DNA from: Natronospirales bacterium | GTDB lineage: Bacteria; Pseudomonadota; Gammaproteobacteria; Natronospirales; REEB76 | NCBI GenBank assembly: GCA_021816765.1 | Contig: JAKAXB010000017.1 | Span: 1-36,674 of the forward strand | Direction: 5' to 3' | DNA length: 36,674 nt | Shown here: one piece after another, positions 1-6,314 of the stretch | Layout of the letters: the number at the start of each line of letters is the position of its first letter | Position numbering within the stretch: the stretch's first letter is position 1 | Program-made: the position numbers and the translations under genes | Notes under the pieces: generated by a model | Databases searched by the model: none | Told to the model about the DNA's origin: nothing | What the model saw: the letters and a program-made list of their open reading frames with translations, nothing else

Positions 1-60
1 CGTGGTCTTGCGATACTGTTCAAACCCCGCTTGCGCAAATGTCGCTTGCTTCTCACGCAT
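1..60 (-). CDS. IS5-family transposase, N-terminal fragment at window edge
   Basis: Twenty codons are visible, beginning MREKQATFAQAGFEQYRKTT. This matches the usual start of IS5-family DDE transposases, where a short lead is followed by a FxxxGFExYRKxT motif. A GGAG lies 6 bases before this ATG. An in-frame ATG at 72 is possible but has no better ribosome-binding site. The catalytic domain is outside the window, so intactness cannot be judged. Confidence 0.6.
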   Translation of the reverse strand, partial: MREKQATFAQAGFEQYRKTT

Positions 61-123
61 GGCCTTCTCCATCAGAAAATAAATTGATGTACGCTATGAC
101 CACGCGAATAAATCAGAGTTTCC
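1..123 (-). mobile_element. IS5-family insertion sequence, end only
   Basis: This is the promoter-side end of an IS5-like element; the rest lies left of the window. The proposed outer end is at 123: read inward on the minus strand it begins GGAAACTCTGATTTATTCG, and IS5-type elements commonly start GGAA. It is followed immediately by CTAG (124-127), which fits the 4-bp YTAR target duplication of IS5 elements. The oxidoreductase reading frame resumes at exactly that point. The second end and second CTAG cannot be seen, so the boundary is inferred. Confidence 0.6.
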
Positions 124-564
124 CTAGCCAAGAATGCGGGTGCGCATGTAATTGGCACTACATCTGGACGAAATGTCGAATTAGTGAAGTCCCTAGGAGC
201 TGATCAAGCCATAGATTACCGTTCCGATGATTTTACTGAACGTCGCAAGAGTGTGGATGTAATTTTGGACACGGTAGGCGGTGAGCTTCAAGAAAAGTTG
301 TGGGGTGTTCTGCGCAAAGGAGGCATCCTGGCTTCACTCGTTGAGCAACCTGCCGAAAAGGCTGCACAACGATACGGTGTGCTGGGAAAGCTGGTTAGCG
401 GAAACTGTGACTGCACCACTTTGACCGCGCTTGCCGATCTCGTGGATGCGCATAGGCTCAAGATCGTAGTTGACAGCGTGTTTCCGCTCGCCGAAGCAGG
501 GAAAGCTCACGAATTGAGCGCTTCCGGCCATGCGCGTGGAAAAATCATATTAGAGATAATTTAG
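124..564 (+). pseudogene. Zinc-type alcohol dehydrogenase / quinone oxidoreductase, C-terminal fragment
   Basis: The C-terminal part of a medium-chain dehydrogenase/reductase of the NADPH:quinone oxidoreductase type. The frame from 124 reads LAKNAGAHVIGTTSGRN, the second strand and turn of the Rossmann fold with a TTSGR-type NADP-binding loop. It continues through LGADQAIDYRSDDF and VDVILDTVGG and ends with the family's usual close GHARGKIILEI. The N-terminal catalytic domain and the GxGxxG turn are missing, replaced by the IS5 end at 123. An in-frame stop lies at 109-111, inside the IS end. A GTG at 184 could start a 126-residue product, but it would lack most of the fold. Confidence 0.75.
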
Positions 565-610
565 GCTCTTCACGTTTCCGAGTGGGTGGATTTTAGCGGA
601 TTTCACGGAT

Positions 611-721
611 TCAGAGTTCCGGCAGCATGCAGGTGAGGACCTTGAGACGCAGGTATTTTTCGTCGCGTAGTCCGTAGGCACGACACTGGATGACCCGGAT
701 CTTGTTATTGTATAAGCGTCA
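611..721 (-). pseudogene. ISL3-like transposase, C-terminal remnant
   Basis: A 36-codon stretch on the minus strand reads RLYNNKIRVIQCRAYGLRDE and continues to a TGA at 611-613 after LTCMLPEL. The NNKIRVIQxRAYGxRDxxYLRLKxL pattern is the C-terminal tail of ISL3-type transposases. A stop at 719-721 cuts the frame upstream and no further homology is seen, so this is a relic. Assignment to ISL3 is from motif memory. Confidence 0.5.
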
Positions 722-1027
722 AATTAACGACGCCCTACTCATTCTGAGATCGAACGTTTGGGTAGTAAATTCCGTGATGGATTGAGCAAGTATTAGCCAA
801 TTTGGCATGTGAGATAAAAATGCAGTTTCGTGATTGACGCCGGAGTGGCGGTCCGGTACGGCGCAAGCGGTTTGGTTCCCGGAAATCCCCCTTGAACACG
901 CGGCCTGATCGGTTGCCACTGCCCGCGTTGGGGAAGACCACGGTGTGACCCGGTGCGGGAATGGGCGGGGGCGCGCCGGTTCCCTGGAATGTCCGGGCAT
1001 ACCCGGTTAGCGGTTTGCGCCGCCTTC
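722..1027. other. Intergenic stretch, no gene recognised
   Basis: About 300 bases between the ISL3-like remnant and the stop of the membrane protein at 1028. Open frames here show no recognisable protein pattern, and no strong hairpin followed by a T-run was seen on the minus strand. Confidence 0.4.
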
Positions 1028-1594
1028 TCAAAACACGAAATGGGCCATCACCAGAATAATGCCCATCTGCATCAGTCCCTGCAGTCCCGCCAGCCGGATG
1101 TTGATGCGGTTGAGACGGATGATCCGCTCCCGGTCTGGGGTCGGGCGTCCCAACTCCCGCCAGATCCGGAAACTGTTGGGCAGAAGCACCCCCAGCCCGA
1201 TGAGGGTCATGACCAATACCATCGCCAGCGCAAGCAAAGTCCAAGGACGCAGAGGATTCCCCGGGGTCATGAACCCCAGCCTGGAGGCGAGGAACCAGCC
1301 AGCGGTGCCGGCGGTCAGGGCGACCATCGGGAAGTAAAGCAGTGTGCGCGGCACCAGGTAGGCGATCACCGCGGCGCGTGTCGGGGGCTCCAGCCGACGC
1401 AAGACGGGGCCGAGGATGAAACCCATGAGGAGGTCCGCGCCGGTCCACAGCGCCCCGCTGAGCACGTGGATCCAGTTGAGCAGGTACACGCTCCCCGTTG
1501 CCATGGCGACCAGCAGGACGGCCGGAAAGGCGAGCGCCCACCACGTCAACTGGCGAGCGAGTGGCGGGCGGGAAGGCGGTGCGGACCCTTGCAT
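1028..1594 (-). CDS. Polytopic membrane protein, CopD/DUF2269-like, paired with cytochrome c
   Basis: A 188-residue hydrophobic protein with four or five predicted membrane segments (about residues 17-38, 42-66, 85-106, 116-140 and 170-188). The segment WIHVLSGALWTGADLLMGF resembles the WIHVLxGxxWxG signature of CopD/HemJ/DUF2269-type membrane proteins, in which a helix histidine may bind heme. The start chosen is the ATG at 1594, 17 bases after the stop of the upstream cytochrome c gene; longer frames run into that gene and look artificial. The two genes probably form an operon, so a role in electron transfer or anchoring of the cytochrome is inferred. The exact family is not certain. Confidence 0.7.
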   Translation of the reverse strand: MQGSAPPSRPPLARQLTWWALAFPAVLLVAMATGSVYLLNWIHVLSGALWTGADLLMGFILGPVLRRLEPPTRAAVIAYLVPRTLLYFPMVALTAGTAGWFLASRLGFMTPGNPLRPWTLLALAMVLVMTLIGLGVLLPNSFRIWRELGRPTPDRERIIRLNRINIRLAGLQGLMQMGIILVMAHFVF

Positions 1595-1611
1595 ACCGTT
1601 GTCGCCGCCAA

Positions 1612-2130
1612 TCAGGGGACCGACTTGGGTTGCTGAGGCACAAAGACGATATACGGGGTCTTGGGTGTTTGCCCAGGAGGAACATAGCTCGGCGCAGGCC
1701 TTCCTGCGGGACCCAGCCCCTTGATAAAAGCGTAGATGGCCCTGAGGTCGCGGACGCTGAGCTGGTGATAGTTCACCCAAGGCATGGGAGGCCGCATGGG
1801 ATAGGCCGGTAACGGGGTCTTATATTTGAACATGGCGACCCATTGCCGCTCGGACACATGCTGGACGAGCAGACGCAGGTTATGGGCGTAAGTGGTTCCC
1901 CAGGGCCCTTGGAAGCCAACCGGGCTGCCGGTGAGCCATTGGGACCACGGCAGCTTTCCACCCGATCGCTCCCAACCGGGGGTATGGCAATCGTTGCAGC
2001 CGCCCGCCAGGACGAGGTATCTCCCCGCCTGCGTTACCGTCGGCGCCCACACATGCGGCGTTGCGCCCAACGCAACGGGGGTCGCCATCAGCCAAAACAC
2101 AACTGCTTTCCAAACGGGGTTTTTCTTCAT
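1612..2130 (-). CDS. Exported c-type cytochrome, monoheme
   Basis: A 172-residue protein with an N-terminal signal peptide (MKKNPVWKAVVFWLMATPVALG, cleavage near residue 22) and one heme-attachment motif, C45-N-D-C48-H49. Several methionines downstream (for example in YPMRPPMPW) could be the distal heme ligand. The C-terminal tail is proline-rich. GGAGG lies 8 bases before the ATG, supporting this start. It is followed after 17 bases by a polytopic membrane protein gene, suggesting a periplasmic or membrane-anchored electron carrier. The redox partner is unknown. Confidence 0.85.
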   Translation of the reverse strand: MKKNPVWKAVVFWLMATPVALGATPHVWAPTVTQAGRYLVLAGGCNDCHTPGWERSGGKLPWSQWLTGSPVGFQGPWGTTYAHNLRLLVQHVSERQWVAMFKYKTPLPAYPMRPPMPWVNYHQLSVRDLRAIYAFIKGLGPAGRPAPSYVPPGQTPKTPYIVFVPQQPKSVP

Positions 2131-2202
2131 GGACTGGCCTCCGGATACCCGGCTTTATTGGCATTGCGCTGGCGCCGCTTAAGAACTTAAGAAAAATTCC
2201 AC

Positions 2203-2230
2203 TTTATACTATATTAGTATTAGCTTCCAA
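2203..2230 (-). promoter_or_regulatory. Candidate sigma-70 promoter for the cytochrome c operon
   Basis: On the minus strand TTGGAA (2230-2225) and TATAAA (2208-2203) are separated by 16 bases. They sit in an unusually AT-rich pocket about 75 bases upstream of the cytochrome start. A CTTAAGAACTTAAG repeat lies between promoter and gene at about 2178-2191. Confidence 0.45.
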
Positions 2231-2335
2231 ATTGGCTTCCAGGCCGTATCCAGGAATAGTCAGCGATTACCTCTGTTGGGGAGATAGTCTCGTTCTCGGC
2301 CCGGAGCCGCGGAGCAAATGGGGTCACCGGAGCAA

Positions 2336-2361
2336 AGCACAAAGCACAAAGAAGCACAAAG
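2336..2361 (+). repeat. Short direct repeats AGCACAAAG, three copies
   Basis: AGCACAAAG occurs at 2336-2344, 2343-2351 and 2353-2361, immediately before a GGGGTCAGGTCTTGAA motif (2375-2390). That motif is a leader sequence I associate with REP-type transposase units. It probably marks the left side of the Y1 transposase element that follows. Confidence 0.5.
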
Positions 2362-2419
2362 ACAAAGGAAAGCAGGGGTCAGGTCTTGAAATATCAGTAT
2401 CTGATGCTAAGCTTGGGGC

Positions 2420-3118
2420 ATGACCCGTCCGTTGCGTATCGAATACCCTGGCGCGTGGTACCACGTCACCGCACGGGGCAATGCCCGGCAGCGTATCTAC
2501 ACGGATGCCGAAGACTTCCGGGCGTTCCCGGGACTGCTGGGCAAGCTGAGCGGTGTCATGCTTACTGCCTCATGAGCAATCACTATCACCTGCTGCTGGA
2601 AACCCCGGAGGGTAACTTGGCGGCCGGCATGCGGCAGTTGAACGGCATTTACACCCAGGCCTTCAATCGCCGACACCACCGGGTGGGGCATGTATTCCAA
2701 GGGCACTATCACGCCATTCTGGTGGATAAAGACCGCTACTGGCGGGAGCTTTCCCGCTATATCGTTCTGAACCCCGTACGGGCGAAGCTGGTGAAGGATA
2801 CGCAAGCTTATCCTTGGAGCAGTTATCGGGCCACGGCGGGAACCGGCAGCGGGCCCGCGTGGTGGCAATGCGATGGGCTGCTGAGCCAGTTTCATCGGCA
2901 GCGTCGCACCGCGCAAAAGCGTTACCGGCAGTTTGTCCGGGAGGAGCGAGGAGTGACGGGGCCGTGGACGCAGTTGCGAGGCCAGATATTTCTGGGGGAT
3001 GAGGTATTTGTGCGGCGCGTACGCACACGACGGGCCGACAGAAACCTGAAAGAAATCCCCCGTGGCCAGCGGTATGCGGGGCGTCCCGATGTCAAGACAC
3101 TGTTCGCGGAAGCGAAGA
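2420..3118 (+). pseudogene. REP-associated tyrosine (Y1/IS200-like) transposase, frameshifted and truncated
   Basis: The true N-terminus is the ATG at 2420: MTRPLRIEYPGAWYHVTARG, the standard RAYT start, running on to FRAFPGLLGKL near 2550. The rest lies in a different frame: RCHAYCLMSNHYHLLLETP with the HUH motif (HYH), GMRQLNGIYTQAFNRRH, and GHYHAILVDKDRYWRELSRY, followed by IVLNPVRA, which holds the nucleophilic tyrosine region. The usual dozen or so bases encoding the segment between LLGK and WRCHAYCLM are missing, which explains the frame change. The C-terminus stops after KEIPRGQRYAGRPDVKTLFA and lacks the usual helix-turn-helix, because the sequence runs into the radical SAM fragment from the other strand near 3118. 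Such enzymes mobilise REP hairpins; this copy should be inactive. Confidence 0.8.
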
Positions 3119-3883
3119 CCCTGACGCCATATTACCGCAATCATACAGGTAGCGTTGAGCCCGTTGCAGGGCTTCAATATCGCATAATGCAAGCCGGAAC
3201 TGGTGCTGGTCGCCGTGAATACGGCCGGCACGTTCGTAGTGGTAAGAGGCCAGTAAACCATCGCCGCGAATGAGCCCGCATAAATAGCCGCGGGTGTAAT
3301 CCGTATCTTGGTCCGGAGGCGAGGCAAACGCGTTTGTGCCCATCAGTTTGTTGCACGTGGTGAGGTGCGACCGACGCACGCCGCTGACAAATTTCCATCC
3401 GCGCCCCGTTAGAAAACGGTGATCTGCGCCAGCCACCAGTTCCGTGCCATCCTCAAGCAGGATGCGGTACGCAGGCTTGATGACATTCCAATGAGCCAGT
3501 ACCCGGGTTTTCACATAACGGCGATACCAACCCCGGCGCTGTGTACCGTAAATTTCATCGCCAGGTCTGATCTCCGCCAATGGGCGATGGTGCCCGTCAG
3601 TCATGAGTATCGGCGTGCGGCCGTCCAGGCAGTAAATACACCCATGCTCACAGCCACGATACGGGTTGATGGACTGGGCGAAGGGGATGTCCGGCGACTG
3701 GTTGCGGCTGATGATGGAGCGCGCCGGATCCGCGGTGACGGTGGTTTCCAGCGGAGGCAGTGCATCCTCTTCAGGCTGCTCCCAGCCATCACAGGAGTCT
3801 TCGCGAGTGCGGGTCTCGAAGCGCCCTGCCGGGTTGGAAAGGGCGCCCCGGCCTTTGCGCGAAGAAGCGGGTGGAATCGGCAT
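3092..3883 (-). pseudogene. PA0069/Rv2578c-type radical SAM protein interrupted by a partial intein, 3' end lost
   Basis: The first 84 residues match PA0069-family radical SAM proteins: KGRGALSNPAGRFE near the start, then SIISRNQSPDIPFAQSINPY and RGCEHGCIYC, the CX3CX2C [4Fe-4S]/SAM motif (C78, C82, C85). At the third cysteine the frame enters an intein (separate entry) and the C-terminal radical SAM barrel is never reached. Recognisable intein homology stops near residue 255 (about 3118), where sequence from the RAYT remnant begins; the frame closes at 3092. The intact family has roughly 350 extein residues and is annotated as SPL/DNA-repair-like, but its substrate is not established. Without the intein's second half, splicing and cluster assembly are impossible, so this is a pseudogene. 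The ATG at 3883 fits the family start. Confidence 0.85.
3118..3631 (-). other. Intein N-terminal half: Hint splicing block plus start of a LAGLIDADG endonuclease
   Basis: Starting at Cys85 of the radical SAM frame (codon 3631-3629), CLDGRTPILMTDG matches intein block A. GTELVAGADHRFLTGRGW matches block B, with its histidine at residue 155. YTRGYLCGLIRGDG (about residues 196-209) is the first LAGLIDADG helix of the embedded homing endonuclease. The second LAGLIDADG motif and the C-terminal splicing blocks with the HN ending are absent because the gene is cut near 3118. The first intein residue takes the place of the third cluster cysteine, which the +1 cysteine of the C-extein would normally supply after splicing. 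Confidence 0.85.
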
Positions 3884-3985
3884 GACAGTGTGGCCGTACG
3901 GAATTATCGCCAGGAAGCCGGGCGTCGAGCAGCGGGATTTGGGCGGAGACGCATCCCATGCTAAGGTAGCACCGCGTAAATCTCG

Positions 3986-4768
3986 ATGAAAAGCCGCAGT
4001 AACGGGTCACAAATGATGCAAAAGACGTGGGGGTTTTTACTGGCATGTCTTGTTCTGGCGGGGTGTGTTATCGTTCCTCCCGCGGCGCCTCCCAAACCGC
4101 AGCCGGCAGCACCGGCAGTGGCGGTGCCGGCATTGATCGGTACCCCCGTGAGCCAAGTGGTGACTCCGCAACTGCAGGCTCTGATGGACGGACTCACCGA
4201 CGGACAGGCCCTGCTGCGCTTTACCATTCAAGCCGATGGCAGCGTTCACAGCCCCCGGCTGGAGTTTTTCAATCTGTCGCCGTCGGACAGCGACGTGGTG
4301 CTGGCGGCCATTCGGCAATGGCGTTTCAAGCCCGCGATAGACGGCCATCATGCCGTGGAGCGGGATTTCATCTATCCGTTGTTTTTCGGTCCCGATGCCG
4401 CCCAGGACCGTACCCGCTTTTTTTGCCATCACCAGCACGACGTCTATGCGCCGGACAGCACCTGCAAGATAGTGAGCGTCGGTCAATGGCGCATTTACCG
4501 GATGAATCCGGTGTATCCGCTGGCCCTCCTGAGCAACCATCTCGCCGGCTCCGTGACCCTGACTTTCAATGTCGGTCCCAAAGGACAGGTGATTGATCCA
4601 CGGGTCGTGAAGGCCGCACCGCCGGGGCTGTTCGACGCCAGTGCGCTCGCGGCCGTGAAGCAGTGGTACTTCGAGCCCCTGGACGGCAAGAGTGCCAATG
4701 ACCCGCCTCAGCATGTTACCGTGACGGTCAAGTTCACGCCTCCCGTCATGAGCGGAACCCGCCGCTGA
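3986..4768 (+). CDS. Lipoprotein with two TonB C-terminal-like domains
   Basis: A 260-residue predicted lipoprotein. The lipobox LVLAGC places the lipidated cysteine at residue 27 counted from the ATG at 3986. ATGs at 4013 and 4016 would give a more compact signal peptide, and no ribosome-binding site decides between them. A proline/alanine-rich linker (PPAAPPKPQPAAPAVAVP) follows. Two regions then resemble the TonB C-terminal fold: one around FTIQADGSVHSPRLEF to IRQWRFKPAIDG, the other from MNPVYPLALLSNHLAGSVTL through VGPKGQVIDPRVVK to AAVKQWYFEPL. There is no TonB-type inner-membrane anchor, so it is unlikely to be a standard ExbBD-coupled TonB. It may act at the outer membrane. It stands alone, divergent from the radical SAM remnant. 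Confidence 0.75.
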   Translation: MKSRSNGSQMMQKTWGFLLACLVLAGCVIVPPAAPPKPQPAAPAVAVPALIGTPVSQVVTPQLQALMDGLTDGQALLRFTIQADGSVHSPRLEFFNLSPSDSDVVLAAIRQWRFKPAIDGHHAVERDFIYPLFFGPDAAQDRTRFFCHHQHDVYAPDSTCKIVSVGQWRIYRMNPVYPLALLSNHLAGSVTLTFNVGPKGQVIDPRVVKAAPPGLFDASALAAVKQWYFEPLDGKSANDPPQHVTVTVKFTPPVMSGTRR

Positions 4769-4884
4769 GCGGGGATTTTTGCCGCCGGAATTCCCGGGGT
4801 TTAGGTGTGCGCCAGCGCAGCGTTGCGGAGCATGGCCAGACAACGGTTCTGCGGCCCTACTCGGGTTGGGCGGTAACGGAGCCT

Positions 4885-4914
4885 GTGACTGTAATAGCGG
4901 GGTTCCGGTAGTAT
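4885..4914 (+). promoter_or_regulatory. Possible sigma-70 promoter for the MFS/DPP IV operon
   Basis: GTGACT (4885-4890) and TAGTAT (4909-4914), each 4/6 to consensus, are spaced by 18 bases and lie 41 bases before the MFS start. The match is weak, but it is the best candidate in this 187-base gap. No riboswitch-like fold was recognised there. Confidence 0.3.
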
Positions 4915-4955
4915 GGATGGGCCCCCCGTTGCGGCTGTCATGAAAGGGCAAGGTC

Positions 4956-6296
4956 ATGCGCATGACCCGTTTTCGCTGGATCGTCATCGCACTCCTTTTT
5001 TTCATCACCATCGTCAATTATATTGACCGCTCGGCCATCTCCTATGCCATCGGCGATATCGCCCGCGACCTCAATTTCAGCCAGCGCGACCAATCGTTCC
5101 TGAGCGGCTTCATCCTGTCTGCGTTCAGCATAGGTTATATGCTGACCACCTTCTTCGGCGGCATTCTTTCCGACCGTCACGGTGCCCGGGTCACGCTGTT
5201 CTGGGCCGCACTGGTGTGGTCCCTCGCCATCGGCCTCACGGGCTTGGCGGTGAGCTTTGTCATGCTGGCCTGCGCGCGCGTATTGCTGGGCGTGGCGGAA
5301 GGTCCCAACTTTCCCGCCATGAACCGGGCGGTGGCGGATTGGCTTTCCAGCCGCGAGCGCGCCATCGCACTGTCCAATTCCCTGGTGGCCGTGCCGTTGG
5401 CGCTCGCCATCGGTGCACCCATCGTCACCCAGCTCATCCTGCATGTGAACTGGCGCGGCATGTTCATCGTGCTCATGGTCCTGGGGCTCATCTGGTTGCC
5501 GTTGTGGTGGTTCCTGTTCCGCGATTTTCCCGAGCACAGCCGCTTCGTGAATAGGAGGGAACTGGAACACATACGCGACGGCAAGCCGCTGGATCCGCAA
5601 GCTGGAATCCAATCCATGCACCACCGCCGGCGGCATATTCAAGGCATGTGGAAATTCCTGCTGTCCAATCCCACGCTGCTGGCCAACGACTGGGCGTTCT
5701 TCGTGTTCGGCTATTACCTGTTTTTCTTCATGACCTGGCTGCCCACGTATCTGGAGAAGGCGTATCACCTCGATTTGAAACAGGTGGGCGTATTCGCGAT
5801 CCTGCCATGGCTGGTGGCGGCGGTGCTGCTGTGGAGTTTCGGCTATGTATCCGACGCGCTGCTGCGCAAGACCGGCAGTCTGCGCATTTCCCGCTCGCAT
5901 CCCATCTGGATCTCGCAGCTTCTGGCCGGGCTGTGTATCCTGCCGGTGATTTTCGTGCATGATCTCAGCGTGATGCTGATCTTCATTTCCCTGGCTGTGG
6001 GCCTTTCCATGAGCGCCAATGCGGCTTTCTACGCCATCAATGTGGACGTGGCCCGGGAGCGCGCCGGCACGGCGCTGGGCGTTATGGACACTTTCTTCGC
6101 AATTTCCGGTTTTGTGGCGCCGTTCGTCACTGGCTGGCTGGTGGGCCTGACCGGAAATTTTGCGAGCGCGTTCTCACTCATGGCGCTGCTGGCGCTGTCG
6201 TCAGTCGTGGTGGTGATTCTGTTTCACCATCCGGACCACAGCGGCCGGTTGGGATCAAATTCAGCGGCCCGGTCCACGGGAGTCGCCAGGTTGTGA
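4956..6296 (+). CDS. MFS transporter, anion:cation symporter (ACS) type
   Basis: A 446-residue inner-membrane protein with about 12 hydrophobic segments. The N-terminus RFRWIVIALLFFITIVNYID, followed by RSAISYA, and the loop GGILSDRHGARVTLF are typical of ACS/phthalate-permease family members, which usually carry organic acids. AEGPNFPAMNRAVADWL is also a family hallmark. An alternative start is the ATG at 4962; AAGG lies just ahead of both. The stop is 18 bases before the DPP IV start, so the two are probably cotranscribed. The context hints at uptake of a peptidase product, but the family does not normally move peptides, so the substrate is open. Confidence 0.85.
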   Translation: MRMTRFRWIVIALLFFITIVNYIDRSAISYAIGDIARDLNFSQRDQSFLSGFILSAFSIGYMLTTFFGGILSDRHGARVTLFWAALVWSLAIGLTGLAVSFVMLACARVLLGVAEGPNFPAMNRAVADWLSSRERAIALSNSLVAVPLALAIGAPIVTQLILHVNWRGMFIVLMVLGLIWLPLWWFLFRDFPEHSRFVNRRELEHIRDGKPLDPQAGIQSMHHRRRHIQGMWKFLLSNPTLLANDWAFFVFGYYLFFFMTWLPTYLEKAYHLDLKQVGVFAILPWLVAAVLLWSFGYVSDALLRKTGSLRISRSHPIWISQLLAGLCILPVIFVHDLSVMLIFISLAVGLSMSANAAFYAINVDVARERAGTALGVMDTFFAISGFVAPFVTGWLVGLTGNFASAFSLMALLALSSVVVVILFHHPDHSGRLGSNSAARSTGVARL

Positions 6297-6314
6297 ATGT
6301 CAGGGAGTAATCGG

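Noticed and set aside
735-1685. 316-codon minus-strand frame
   Set aside because: It overlaps the membrane protein in another frame and runs through non-coding sequence; the translation is Arg/Pro-rich with no recognisable motif.
4769-4955. Riboswitch upstream of the MFS gene
   Set aside because: No conserved core or convincing terminator/antiterminator pair was recognised; only a weak promoter candidate.
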